Assembly (NCBI RefSeq): GCF_000013765.1
Contig: NC_007954.1
Span: forward strand, 3,720,001 to 3,784,000
Length of the DNA: 64,000 nt
DNA from: Shewanella denitrificans OS217
GTDB taxonomy: Bacteria; Pseudomonadota; Gammaproteobacteria; Enterobacterales; Shewanellaceae
Direction: 5' to 3'
Numbering within the stretch: the first letter of the stretch is position 1; the number at the start of each line of letters is the position of its first letter. The notes under the pieces are model-generated. The model saw only the letters and a list, made by a program, of their open reading frames with translations. It had not been told where the DNA came from and did not search any database. Shown piece by piece: positions 28,826 through 38,143 of the stretch. Made by a program: the position numbers and the translations under genes.

Positions 28826-28917
28826 TACTTTCAAACTTAATCGTTCTATGCTCAGTTATGATGATGAAAACCAACGTTGGATATTATCGCATAAGCTGCG
28901 ATCTTCGAGACTGACGC

Positions 28918-29499
28918 TTAACTAGCCCGTTTGCTGAGTAAATGACATTTCACCGCTGGCCACTCGCTCGCGATAATGGAGTACACCACAGTATCCCGAT
29001 ATGAACCGTCAGGCATGATCTGGTGCTGCCTTAGGATACCGTCCTGCTTGGCCCCGAGCCTCTCTATGGCAGTGCGCGACGCCCTATTAAAGAAGTGGGT
29101 TCTAAATTCCACCGCTATGGCGTGCTGATTTTCAAAAACATGCTGTAGTAATAACAACTTACACTCAGTATTAATGCCAGTTCGCCGCGCGGATGCTGCA
29201 TACCAAGTATAACCTAGCATTAAGCGACGATTAGCAGAGTCAACATTGTAGAGCCGCGTGGTACCTATGATTTGCCCCGTCTGTTTTACCCGCACCGCAA
29301 AGGCGAGATTGCCTTCCTTTGCCGCTTCTATGGCACTTTTCACATATTCAAACATTTTGCCAGGGCTTGGCACATTGGCAAACCAGAGCGTCCAGCCTTC
29401 ACCATCCATAACAGCTTCACTCAAAGCGGGCACATGATCCAGAGAAAGTGGCTCTAACACCACCAGATCGCCGCTCAGGGTACAAGTCTTCATCCACAT
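28918..29499 (-). CDS. GNAT family N-acetyltransferase, RimJ/RimL type
   Basis: A 193-residue acetyltransferase of the RimJ/RimL group (LEPLSLDHVPAL at the start, IGTTRLYNVD in the middle, YTWYAASARRTGIN, and GAKQDGILRQH near residue 155). Such enzymes acetylate protein N-termini, ribosomal proteins, or small amines such as antibiotics. No signal peptide. AGGAAA lies upstream of the ATG. It lies outside the nonulosonic island and its link to neighbours is unclear. Confidence 0.82.
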   Translation of the reverse strand: MWMKTCTLSGDLVVLEPLSLDHVPALSEAVMDGEGWTLWFANVPSPGKMFEYVKSAIEAAKEGNLAFAVRVKQTGQIIGTTRLYNVDSANRRLMLGYTWYAASARRTGINTECKLLLLQHVFENQHAIAVEFRTHFFNRASRTAIERLGAKQDGILRQHQIMPDGSYRDTVVYSIIASEWPAVKCHLLSKRAS

Positions 29500-29644
29500 T
29501 ACTTATGTTTCCTAATCGATTTTCAGGTTAAATAACTTTAAATAAAATAGCATAACTGTTTGATATTAAAGCTTCCATAAAAAAAACAGCTTTAGGGCTG
29601 GTTTTGTCTTACTCGTTTAAGCTTATTACGCCTTCAAGTACTCA

Positions 29645-31165
29645 CTAAGTACCACAAAAAGTTTGCTTTACCCTTTGGTCTGGAGTTGGCGCATCCTGGT
29701 AATGCTTATCTTGCTCTGCAAGCACATAAGGATTAGCCAATACCCTAGCCATATCTAAAAATAGTGAATAATCATTATTTTGCTCCGCTGCCGATATGGC
29801 GGCTTCCACCTTATGATTGCGGGCAATGAATTTAGGATTTGCTTTTATCATGGCAGCCAATGCGGCTTGACTGTCACATGCCTTGGCTTGCCACTGCGAT
29901 AACCAGTCTTGCAATAATTGCGCTGGTGTCGATGACAAAGATGGGAATGCTTCAGTGGAAAACAAAGCGACTAGACCCGCATCTTGTTCCCTATGAGTAC
30001 TGTGATATTCAGTTAAGGCATTGAAGAATTGGCAAAAATCGACGCGAGTATTTGTCATCAGTTGTAACGTGCTATCAACAAAAGGGATAAGCTCGGGATC
30101 TGATGCGTCCAGGCTAAGTTTTCTCGCCATTCCTTGATAGAAATGTTCGGCAAACAGACGGTTAAAATCACCCAGCTGAGCTTGGGCGATTTCGAGGGCT
30201 TTAGCTTCATCACTATCCAGTAACGGTAGCAAGGTTTCCCCTAAGCGGGCCATGTTCCACTGGGCTATCGCCCCTTGATTGCCCCAAGCATAACGACCTT
30301 GGCTATCAATAGAGCTAAACACTTTATTAGGGTTAAACTCATCCATAAAGGCACAAGGCCCATAATCTATGGTTTCCCCTGTGATAGAGCTGTTATCGGT
30401 ATTCATCACCCCATGTATAAAGCCCACCAACATCCACTGGGCTACCAGCTCAGCTTGACCCTTAATGACTTGCGCTAGTAAGGCTTGGTATGGATTTTCA
30501 TCATGACTGAGTTCCGGGTAATACTGAGCTAACGCAAAATCGGCTAAGGTTTTTACCGCCTCAGGCCCTTGGTGCACGGCTGCATATTGAAAACTGCCCA
30601 CTCTCAGGTGACTCTTAGCGGTGCGCACTAGAATAGCCCCAGGATAGGCGCCATTACGCCATACATCTTCACCCGTTGCGATAACAGCCAGTGAGCCCGT
30701 CGTTGAAATATTAAGCCCTGCCATGGCTTCACTGAGTAAATATTCACGGATAACCGCGCCTAGGGTCGCCCGGCCATCGCCTCCGCGAGAAAAAGGCGTA
30801 GCGCCAGAGCCTTTGAGTTGTACATCAATGAGTTCGTCTGCAGCAGTTTTAAGCTGACCCAATACATGAGCCCGGCCATCACCCAGCACGGGAGACCAGC
30901 CACCAAACTGATGCCCAGAATACGCTAACGCAAACGGCAAATTGCTGCCGTAATAGGTTTTCCCTGATAACTGCTCTAGGGCATCGGAGCTGTTAAACCA
31001 AGCAAGATCTTGTTCTAGAGTCTCAAGCAACCTAGTATTTAGCGCCAATAACTGCGGCGAAACAGCCGCCTCTGGCAAACTGTCACGATACATAAAACTG
31101 GGCAAGGAACGGTAGTTGGCCACGAGTATAGGACTAGCAAGATGTGAACGAGAAGGGGCATCCAT
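29645..31165 (-). CDS. selO: Protein adenylyltransferase SelO (YdiU/UPF0061)
   Basis: Pseudokinase-fold enzyme that transfers AMP to protein Ser, Thr or Tyr residues and is linked to redox response. SGHQFGGWSPVLGDGRAHVLG and the segment MNTDNSSITGETIDYGPCAFMD are family signatures with the metal- and nucleotide-binding Asn and Asp residues. The open frame extends to 31243, but upstream residues are not family-like. GAGG before the ATG at 31165 makes MDAPSRSHLASP the best start (506 residues; E. coli YdiU has 478). The C-terminus ends QTFCGT, keeping the conserved Cys near the end. Confidence 0.9.
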   Translation of the reverse strand: MDAPSRSHLASPILVANYRSLPSFMYRDSLPEAAVSPQLLALNTRLLETLEQDLAWFNSSDALEQLSGKTYYGSNLPFALAYSGHQFGGWSPVLGDGRAHVLGQLKTAADELIDVQLKGSGATPFSRGGDGRATLGAVIREYLLSEAMAGLNISTTGSLAVIATGEDVWRNGAYPGAILVRTAKSHLRVGSFQYAAVHQGPEAVKTLADFALAQYYPELSHDENPYQALLAQVIKGQAELVAQWMLVGFIHGVMNTDNSSITGETIDYGPCAFMDEFNPNKVFSSIDSQGRYAWGNQGAIAQWNMARLGETLLPLLDSDEAKALEIAQAQLGDFNRLFAEHFYQGMARKLSLDASDPELIPFVDSTLQLMTNTRVDFCQFFNALTEYHSTHREQDAGLVALFSTEAFPSLSSTPAQLLQDWLSQWQAKACDSQAALAAMIKANPKFIARNHKVEAAISAAEQNNDYSLFLDMARVLANPYVLAEQDKHYQDAPTPDQRVKQTFCGT

Positions 31166-31490
31166 GGACATAAACCTCGGCATTATCAAAAACAAACTGT
31201 CATTATCAGCCATACAAAAACGAGTACTAACGAATAGATCCACATCATAGCATTTATACCCATAGTATTATTTATCTGGTGATTCAACGGGAGTTTAAAG
31301 GGTATTAACTAGGCAGAGGCTTGAAGGCATAGTGGTGCTATGTCAAAAGTATTCAACGCAGAGAAATACCATAAAAAATGAACTCCCTAGCAATAAAGCT
31401 TACAAACTATCGTTATAAAAATGTTTATTTATTTTACTGGCTAATGAATGTTAATCTAAGATTTCTTTAACAAGTAATAAGGTCAAGAGT
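31166..31490. other. Intergenic region between selO and the HExxH protein gene
   Basis: A 325-base stretch between divergent genes. If selO starts further upstream it is shorter. I see A+T-rich sequence and the AAGG ribosome-binding site of the plus-strand gene, but no clear operator or structured element. Confidence 0.4.
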
Positions 31491-32630
31491 TTGAAAGGAA
31501 AGAAATTATTATTGACTGGCGCCGGTTTGCTACTAGGTTATTTACTATTATTTTTCGACCCGACAGGCACGGCTCACCCTGTTGTACCTGACAGCTACCA
31601 GGCGCAATTTACCTCACTGAAGCAGCAATTAAAAAATAACGACCATGACAATGCCATGGCGAAAATTAAGCAGCTACTGGCACTAAAAGCCCCCATTGGT
31701 AAGCCCGCGACCTTATGGTTACTCGAACAAAAGGCAAGTATAGAAGAGAGCTGGTTGCATTTTCATTCCGCTAGGGAAACTTATTATCAAGCCCTAGCAT
31801 TAAAACCTAAGCATAAGCTAAGCAGCCATTATCGCAATCGCATTAATGACTTAGACAAGCATATAAATGCCCATCAACAAGAAAGACACCTTCATAGCCA
31901 TTACCGTGACGCCCGTGACAGTGGCATAGCTAAGCGCTTAAAAAATAATGTCACTATTGCCTATATCTACCTTGATGATGGTCGCTGGAGCCAGTGGTCT
32001 GGCAAGGCGAGAATGCAAAATCATACTAACTTGGAACATGTCACCAATTGGTACCAACAACAGGCATCGAATTACCAAATAACCGATCTTAACTTCGATA
32101 TTCGTTACTTCTATGTCCATAGCCCCAAAGGCTTGAGCCGCCAATGGCTATTAAGTAAAGACTTCTCTCGCTATGCTGACGACATGCTAGCTCAGCAATT
32201 AGGTTTTGCCAGTATTAAAGATTTCGTCACTAACCTGAGCCAAGGCCGTGCTGACTCACAAGTGGCACTGGTGTTCCATACCAATGCTGAAGCCCGATCT
32301 TTTGCCAGAACTTGCCCTGCTGGAAAACAATATCAGGGCTGCCAAATAGAATATGTAATGTTGACTAAAATAATTGGCCCAACAAAACGTATCGATATCA
32401 CGACTCAGACTCAATCCCATGAGATATTGCACCTGTTTGGCGCCGCCGATCTTTATAATATTCAAACAGCTAAAGACTTTGCCGTCACAGATATCATGAA
32501 TTACTACAGCGCCGATCTGAAATATGCCAGTTTAGACCCCATCACAGCTTGGGCCATAGGTTGGGGTGAATTACCCACCACGCCTTTTACTGTGGAAGAC
32601 AACATTACCCCCAAAATTGCCGTCAAATAG
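31491..32630 (+). CDS. Putative membrane-anchored or secreted zinc metallopeptidase-like protein
   Basis: A 379-residue protein with an N-terminal hydrophobic segment (about 5-23), a helical region with TPR-like spacing (about 35-125), then an alpha/beta domain. Near 307-318 it has SHEILHLFGAAD, a HExxHxxGxxD zinc site of the metzincin kind, followed later by a Met-containing turn (DIMNYYS). Activity is likely but the substrate is unknown. There is no ATG nearby; a TTG at 31491 with AAGG eight bases upstream is the start. It is followed by a DUF350-like gene after 11 bases. Confidence 0.7.
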   Translation: MKGKKLLLTGAGLLLGYLLLFFDPTGTAHPVVPDSYQAQFTSLKQQLKNNDHDNAMAKIKQLLALKAPIGKPATLWLLEQKASIEESWLHFHSARETYYQALALKPKHKLSSHYRNRINDLDKHINAHQQERHLHSHYRDARDSGIAKRLKNNVTIAYIYLDDGRWSQWSGKARMQNHTNLEHVTNWYQQQASNYQITDLNFDIRYFYVHSPKGLSRQWLLSKDFSRYADDMLAQQLGFASIKDFVTNLSQGRADSQVALVFHTNAEARSFARTCPAGKQYQGCQIEYVMLTKIIGPTKRIDITTQTQSHEILHLFGAADLYNIQTAKDFAVTDIMNYYSADLKYASLDPITAWAIGWGELPTTPFTVEDNITPKIAVK

Positions 32631-32641
32631 GAATAACATCA

Positions 32642-32869
32642 ATGGAAATAACCTCCCTAGAACAAAATATAATATTCATGCTAATAAACTTAGGTTACGC
32701 TGTTATTAGCCTATTTGTCAGTGTTGTGGCTCTGCTTATCATAGACAGGTATATCTTTAGGAAGATCAATTTTATTGAAGAAATAAAAGCCGGCAATATC
32801 GCCGCCGCCATCTTCCAATCCACGATTTTACTCTTTATCGGCATTGTCGTATCCGCCGCCATGACCTAG
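32642..32869 (+). CDS. DUF350-like small membrane protein
   Basis: A 75-residue protein with two membrane helices (about 10-35 and 56-74) around a short loop. The pattern EIKAGNIAAAIF followed by a second helix is like half a DUF350 unit. Function unknown for the family; it is often found with membrane or cell-envelope genes. AGGAATAAC precedes the ATG, and the gene forms a pair with the metallopeptidase-like gene upstream. Confidence 0.72.
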   Translation: MEITSLEQNIIFMLINLGYAVISLFVSVVALLIIDRYIFRKINFIEEIKAGNIAAAIFQSTILLFIGIVVSAAMT

Positions 32870-32873
32870 AAAA

Positions 32874-32905
32874 ATAAGGGACACGGCAATTGCCTTGTCC
32901 CTTAT
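32874..32905. terminator. Hairpin between convergent genes
   Basis: Inverted repeat ATAAGGGACA ... TGTCCCTTAT with an inner palindrome GGCAATTGCC, lying just after the DUF350-like gene and before the end of the TonB receptor gene. It lacks a clear T run, so it may be a bidirectional transcript end rather than a classical terminator. Confidence 0.5.
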
Positions 32906-32954
32906 ACTTGCTGCTTTAGCTTTCTTCAACGCTGCTCAACCAAGTATTTAAACA

Positions 32955-35330
32955 TTAAAAGTGATAGCTCAAGGCAAGCTTTGCATTGCGACCAGGAAGG
33001 CTAGTGTCTTCATCATCTGGCCAAACCGAATAGGCCTCATCCAGCAGGTTTTCGACTCCAGCACGTAGCTCAAAACCACTTAACCATGAAGCTTGATAAG
33101 TGATATAAAGGCTATGCACTTGGTATCCTTCTGCGTCCATCTCGTTCTCTAGGTACAATTCAGGCAGACGCTTCATATCCATGGCAAAACTTGATACCCA
33201 AGACAGCCTCAGTTCACTGACTAATTGCCAACTTAGGCCAAGGTTAATCCTATCTTGAGGCGCTCGCGTGTACGGCTGGCGAACTTGCTCTATCGTGCCT
33301 AAATAGAAATTAGGCATGCCTTCTACATCCATTCTCACTCGACTGTAATTAGCAAATATATCTAAGTCTTGATATTGATACGTCAGCTCAGCCTCTATCC
33401 CTTTGGAATACAATTTACCGATATTTTTACTGGAGTAGTCTCTGTGAGTGGCCTCTTTTGGCGATGCAGCCACTTTTTGACCATCCACCAGCTTGTACAT
33501 GTAAGGTGCTGTATCTATGTAATTATCAACTTGAGTATCGAACCAATTCAATTTGAATAACAATTGATCACTAAAGGCGATATCCTTGAATACTAAACCA
33601 AAACCAAACTCGTAGTTGCTGCTGCTCTCTGGCTTTAGTCCTGGTTGTGGCTCGCTGTAGCAATGCTTGCTAGGACGATGACACACCCATTCATCTTTCT
33701 TATATAGCTCTCTTAAATTGGCGCCGCGAAAGCTCTCATTATATCGACCATAAAATCTCAACCATTCAGTTGGTCTAATAGTAACGCCTAGATTGGAAGA
33801 CCACTGCTCATCGCTATTTTCACCGTATTCAGTAAAATTATCCGATTGATTGCTAAACGAGTCGAGCCTAATGCCAGCCTCGGTACTCAACCAGCTCGAG
33901 TAATCCGATTCATGCCTAACACCTAAGGCGAACATATCTCCCTGACTGTGCCCATAATAAGTCGCTTGGGTGTTGGTGAGTCGATCCGTTACTGTATCTT
34001 CAAACTGACTGCGATCGACACTCGCAAATAACTGTAACTCTCCCTTCCAGTCATTCATTTGATGGTTAATGCTATTACTTAACGATAAACCAAAACTTTG
34101 ATCTTCAAAGCTGTCCTGCTTATTAAACGGATACTCATTCTTGCCTAAGACTATTTTGCCATCTTGTTCACGTACTCTTTGATAATCTTGATAATACGCC
34201 TTAGCACGTAAATCCAACCACTGTGAGTCACTGGCATAATGATAAGCTAAAGACTGGCTTAAACGTTCACCGGTTTCACTTTCAGTTAAGGCTTGATCTA
34301 TCCATCGAGTATTATTACCAAAAGGCAACTCAGCCACTTCACTGGCGGTGTAAAAGGTATCTGAATCTAACTGACCGTGAGCACTATCCCAATTTACTTT
34401 AAGGCGCAAATCATCGCTTTGACCATCATTTTTAAGGGTCTGAGTTTGGCCTCGAAGCGAACCTTCACTGTCCCTAGGGTTAAGCTTAATGTCCCCGAAG
34501 GTGCGTCGATTAGCATGCAGCACTAAAGCCAGCTCATCGGTTGCAACATAACCCGTAACCCCGCCGCGGCGCATATGAGTTGCATCATCCATCCCAGTTC
34601 GCACTAATACGCCTGAACCCGCCGCCCCAGAGGTATAATCCCAAGCGCCTTTAGTGACCACTTTAACTTGGCCGCCAATGGCGCCACTACCACTGCCAAT
34701 ACCATCTGCACCACGGGTAATTTCAACACCCCGTACTATGCTAGGGTCCAAATCTAATGGACTGATATAGCCATTAGCATTGCTGCCGTCACTAAATTGT
34801 TTATAACTCACACCGTCGACTTCTAGATTAATGCGCTCATTACCAAAGCCGCGAATACTAATATTCCCCATCAAAGGTCTGTCATTATCGCTAACGCTAA
34901 TACTCGGAGTCTGCACCAGTACATCGGTAAGCTCGGTGGCTTGGGTATCTTGAATATATTTGTCAGTCACTACTGTCATCGACCTTGGGACTTCTAAGGC
35001 TTTTTGACGTAAATTCAGCCTTGTACCTATCACCTGAATAACTTCAAGTGTACTGTGATTCTTATCTTGTTCATTCGGGCTTTTAAGTTGTACTTTGGCA
35101 GTGTCTTGGCTGCTAACTTGCTCTTCAGCCGCAATTGAGAAAGACAATAATGGCGTGAAGATCAATGACGCTAAGCCAAGCAGTGAACCTGTACGCAATG
35201 CTTTAGCTAACCTTACCCTGACCGAACCCGGCATAATTAACTTAGAGCCAATTAACTTAGGGCTAGTGAAGTTAACTTTGTTAGTACTTGCCTTAGCTGA
35301 GTAAGCTGAAGAATAGAGAGGCATTCTCAT
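32955..35330 (-). CDS. TonB-dependent outer-membrane receptor, haem/haemoglobin-receptor type
   Basis: A 791-residue TonB-dependent receptor. An atypically long N-terminal region (about 40 residues) precedes the hydrophobic signal core (TGSLLGLASLIF). The plug domain follows (EVPRSMTVVTDKYIQDTQ, then SIRGFGNERINLEVDGV, about 115-240), then a 22-strand-type barrel ending in YHF. GLKPESSSNYEFGF near 565 matches the NPxLKPE region of haemoglobin/haem receptors. A Fur-like box sits upstream in the divergent region. Ligand identity (haem, siderophore) is uncertain. Confidence 0.85.
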   Translation of the reverse strand: MRMPLYSSAYSAKASTNKVNFTSPKLIGSKLIMPGSVRVRLAKALRTGSLLGLASLIFTPLLSFSIAAEEQVSSQDTAKVQLKSPNEQDKNHSTLEVIQVIGTRLNLRQKALEVPRSMTVVTDKYIQDTQATELTDVLVQTPSISVSDNDRPLMGNISIRGFGNERINLEVDGVSYKQFSDGSNANGYISPLDLDPSIVRGVEITRGADGIGSGSGAIGGQVKVVTKGAWDYTSGAAGSGVLVRTGMDDATHMRRGGVTGYVATDELALVLHANRRTFGDIKLNPRDSEGSLRGQTQTLKNDGQSDDLRLKVNWDSAHGQLDSDTFYTASEVAELPFGNNTRWIDQALTESETGERLSQSLAYHYASDSQWLDLRAKAYYQDYQRVREQDGKIVLGKNEYPFNKQDSFEDQSFGLSLSNSINHQMNDWKGELQLFASVDRSQFEDTVTDRLTNTQATYYGHSQGDMFALGVRHESDYSSWLSTEAGIRLDSFSNQSDNFTEYGENSDEQWSSNLGVTIRPTEWLRFYGRYNESFRGANLRELYKKDEWVCHRPSKHCYSEPQPGLKPESSSNYEFGFGLVFKDIAFSDQLLFKLNWFDTQVDNYIDTAPYMYKLVDGQKVAASPKEATHRDYSSKNIGKLYSKGIEAELTYQYQDLDIFANYSRVRMDVEGMPNFYLGTIEQVRQPYTRAPQDRINLGLSWQLVSELRLSWVSSFAMDMKRLPELYLENEMDAEGYQVHSLYITYQASWLSGFELRAGVENLLDEAYSVWPDDEDTSLPGRNAKLALSYHF

Positions 35331-35395
35331 AAATATAAATCCTTTTAATAGCTTGCTTGAAAAATCAGCGGCATTCTATTACTATGAAAACATCA

Positions 35396-35416
35396 AATGC
35401 AAATGATTCTTATTTA
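35396..35416. promoter_or_regulatory. Candidate Fur box in divergent region
   Basis: The stretch AATGCAAATGATTCTTATTT resembles gammaproteobacterial Fur sites built from NATWAT repeats. It lies about 70 bases before the TonB receptor start and about 55 before the DUF4920 gene, so it could control both. Judged by eye without a matrix score. Confidence 0.5.
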
Positions 35417-35468
35417 ATTTACGTTGTTTGCTCAAGCGTCAATACTGCCCTTTATTCAAGGAAAGATA

Positions 35469-35936
35469 ATGAAAACATACACTCTGTTATTACTTGCAGG
35501 TTTACTGACTCCCTTAGCTCAAGCAGCTACTGAAAAGTTTGGTGAAGCGGTTGATTTAACAAAATTAATCCCTGTGACTGAATTAATGGCAAGCCCAAGT
35601 GATTATCTGCAACAACAGGTTACCATTGAAGGCACTGTGGTGTCCGTGTGCACTAAACGGGGATGTTGGATGGAGATTGCTGCGCAAGAAAGCAGCGAGC
35701 GTTTACGGGTAAAAGTCCGTGATGGCGACATGGTATTTCCCATCAGCGCAAGAGGCAAACACGCCTATGCCACAGGGATGTTAACCGAGATTGTGCTCAG
35801 CCCCGAGCAAAGCCGTAGCTACCTTGAAAATCAGGCGAAAAAAAACCAACAAGTGTTTGATGCCAGCGCCGTCATTGAAGCAGTCACCTTGTATCAACTA
35901 CAGCCCATCGGTGTTGAAATTCGTGAAACCCACTAA
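35469..35936 (+). CDS. DUF4920 domain periplasmic protein
   Basis: A 155-residue exported protein: signal peptide to about residue 20 (LTPLAQA), then a DUF4920/OB-fold-like domain with VCTKRGCWMEI, a CxxxxCW pattern typical of the family, near 57-67. The role is not established; members often lie near metal or haem uptake genes. The open frame extends 15 codons upstream, but AAGGAAAG directly before the ATG at 35469 and the signal peptide fix the start. It is coupled to the PepSY gene (stop TAA followed at once by ATG) and divergent from the TonB receptor. Confidence 0.85.
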   Translation: MKTYTLLLLAGLLTPLAQAATEKFGEAVDLTKLIPVTELMASPSDYLQQQVTIEGTVVSVCTKRGCWMEIAAQESSERLRVKVRDGDMVFPISARGKHAYATGMLTEIVLSPEQSRSYLENQAKKNQQVFDASAVIEAVTLYQLQPIGVEIRETH

Positions 35937-36497
35937 ATGCTAACTAACCAAGGACGTAAATGGTTAAGGCTGTTACACCGTGACATTGGCTATCTCTGCA
36001 TCGGCATGACCTTGGTTTACGCCATTTCAGGGATAGCGGTAAACCACATTGAAGATTGGAACCCCAATTATCATGTCTCTGTCAGCCACAAACAGCTCCC
36101 AGAGCTTAAAGGCAGTGCCAGTGAGAATGAAATCCAAGCCCATTTACTGGCTCACTTTGCTATCGAAGGCAAACTCAGAACCGGTTACTGGGCCAGCCAA
36201 AACCACTATAAACTCTTTTTAAAAGACGGCAGTCAGCTCAGCGTTGCATTGGATTCTGGCATGGTCACCAGTGAAATGATAAGCCGGCGCCCCCTGCTGC
36301 CAGAGCTGAATTATTTACACCTTAATGAGGCTCGCAATGCTTGGGTATGGTTTGCCGACGCTTATGCCATTGCACTGATGTTTTTGGCTATTTCAGCACT
36401 ATTTATGTTTAAAGCCGTCAATATTTGTCGCCACAGAAAAACTTGGCTAACCCTCACAGGTCTTGCCATTCCGCTGGCTTTTATCCTGCTTGCCTAA
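35937..36497 (+). CDS. PepSY-associated transmembrane protein
   Basis: A 186-residue inner-membrane protein. The first membrane helix (WLRLLHRDIGYLCIGMTLVYAISG) has the LHRxxG signature of PepSY-associated TM proteins, which are often linked to iron or haem reduction. A periplasmic part (about 45-125) and two helices near the C-terminus follow. It starts immediately after the DUF4920 stop. With the TonB receptor and Fur-like box this suggests an iron-responsive divergent unit, by inference. Confidence 0.82.
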   Translation: MLTNQGRKWLRLLHRDIGYLCIGMTLVYAISGIAVNHIEDWNPNYHVSVSHKQLPELKGSASENEIQAHLLAHFAIEGKLRTGYWASQNHYKLFLKDGSQLSVALDSGMVTSEMISRRPLLPELNYLHLNEARNAWVWFADAYAIALMFLAISALFMFKAVNICRHRKTWLTLTGLAIPLAFILLA

Positions 36498-36511
36498 CAT
36501 TGAGCGAGCAT

Positions 36512-36540
36512 AAAAAAACCAGCCTGAAGGCTGGTTTTTA
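36512..36540. terminator. Bidirectional Rho-independent terminator
   Basis: An 8-bp G+C-rich stem AACCAGCC/GGCTGGTT with a TGAA loop, flanked by seven As on the left and a run of Ts on the right. It can serve both the PepSY gene (plus) and lysS (minus), which converge here. Confidence 0.9.
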
Positions 36541-36581
36541 ATTTAAGCGCTAATGTATTTCTAGCACTATGATCTTGGCAA

Positions 36582-38084
36582 TTACGCCTGTGGGCGCATC
36601 GCTGGGAATAAAATCACGTCGCGGATAGTGTGAGTGTTAGTAAATAACATCACTAAACGATCGATACCAATACCTTGACCTGCCGTTGGCGGTAAACCGT
36701 GCTCAAGGGCTGTGATGTAATCAGCATCATAGAACATGGCTTCATCATCACCGGCATCTTTAGCATTAACTTGCGCCTTGAAACGATTGTCTTGATCTTG
36801 CGCATCATTAAGCTCGCTGAAACCGTTAGCCACTTCACGGCCACCGATGAAGAACTCGAATCTGTCAGTGATAAAATCATTGTTATCGTTACGGCGTGCA
36901 AGCGGTGAAATGTCCGCTGGGTAGCCAGTAATGAAGGTCGGCTGCATCAGCTTAGGTTCAGCAGTTTCACCAAAAATTTCTTCCAATAACTGACCACAGG
37001 TCCAGAACTTTTCAAGCTTGATGCCTAGGCTCGATGCTAAATCACGCATGAACTCGACGTCTTTCACTTGCTCGTAAGTCATGGCTTGAATAGTCGCGTT
37101 CTCTGGATTGTACTTTTGAATCGCTTCTAACATGCTCAAGCGAGCATAAGGGCCACCAAAATCAACCGTGTGCTCGCCGTAAGGCATTTGCGCACTGCCT
37201 AATAAATCGATGGCGATTGAACTTAGCATCTCTTCGGTGAGATCCATAAGATCTTGGTAATCCGCGTAAGCCATATAGAATTCCATCATAGTGAATTCTG
37301 GGTTATGGCGTGGCGATAGGCCTTCGTTACGGAAGTTTCGGTTGATTTCAAACACCCGCTCAAAACCGCCCACAACTAAACGCTTAAGATAAAGCTCTGG
37401 CGCGATACGCAAGTACATGGCCATGTCTAATGCATTGTGGTGTGTCACGAAAGGACGCGCAGAAGCACCGCCTGGAATAACGTGCATCATTGGGGTTTCA
37501 ACTTCCATGAACTCTTTTTTGATCATGAAGTTACGAATAGCTGAAACCACTTTAGAGCGCATAATAAAGGCGTTGCGTGACTCTTCGTTAACGATCAAGT
37601 CAACATAACGCTGGCGGTAACGGGTTTCTTGATCCGTTAAACCGTGGAATTTTTCAGGCAATGGGCGCAGCGCTTTAGTCAACAGCTGGTATTCTTCCAT
37701 ATTGACATACAAATCGCCTTTACCAGACAAATGCAGCTGACCTTTAACACCAATAATGTCACCGATATCAAGACCTTGATAACGCTCTTTCAGATCGCCC
37801 TGCACTGGTTTGCCCGCATAAGCTTGAATACGGCCAGACACATCTTGAATCACCAAGAAAGGACCACGTTTTGCCATCACACGGCCAGCTATGCTGGTTT
37901 GATAACCTAAAGCTTCTAATTCTTCCTTAGTGTTTTCACCGTACTGCGCCTGTAGCTCAGCCGCTTTATGGCTACGCTCCCACGTATTAGGGTGGGCGTT
38001 AGCTGGGCATTGTGTGCGTATGTGATCTAACTTGGCACGGCGCTCGGCAATCAGTTTGTTCTCGTCTTGTACTAGTTCAGTCAT
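36582..38084 (-). CDS. lysS: Lysyl-tRNA synthetase, class II
   Basis: Charges tRNA-Lys with lysine in the cytoplasm. The 500-residue protein has the N-terminal OB-fold anticodon-binding domain (about 55-160) and a class II catalytic core with motif 2 FRNEGLSPRHNPEF near 260 and motif 3 GIGIDRLVML near 478. It follows prfB by 59 bases in the same direction, the same gene order as in E. coli, so the two are probably co-transcribed. Confidence 0.97.
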   Translation of the reverse strand: MTELVQDENKLIAERRAKLDHIRTQCPANAHPNTWERSHKAAELQAQYGENTKEELEALGYQTSIAGRVMAKRGPFLVIQDVSGRIQAYAGKPVQGDLKERYQGLDIGDIIGVKGQLHLSGKGDLYVNMEEYQLLTKALRPLPEKFHGLTDQETRYRQRYVDLIVNEESRNAFIMRSKVVSAIRNFMIKKEFMEVETPMMHVIPGGASARPFVTHHNALDMAMYLRIAPELYLKRLVVGGFERVFEINRNFRNEGLSPRHNPEFTMMEFYMAYADYQDLMDLTEEMLSSIAIDLLGSAQMPYGEHTVDFGGPYARLSMLEAIQKYNPENATIQAMTYEQVKDVEFMRDLASSLGIKLEKFWTCGQLLEEIFGETAEPKLMQPTFITGYPADISPLARRNDNNDFITDRFEFFIGGREVANGFSELNDAQDQDNRFKAQVNAKDAGDDEAMFYDADYITALEHGLPPTAGQGIGIDRLVMLFTNTHTIRDVILFPAMRPQA

Positions 38085-38143
38085 GATATTTTCTCGTGTT
38101 GCCCTAAATTATTCAATTTAAGGAAAATTAAATGTGATACCAA

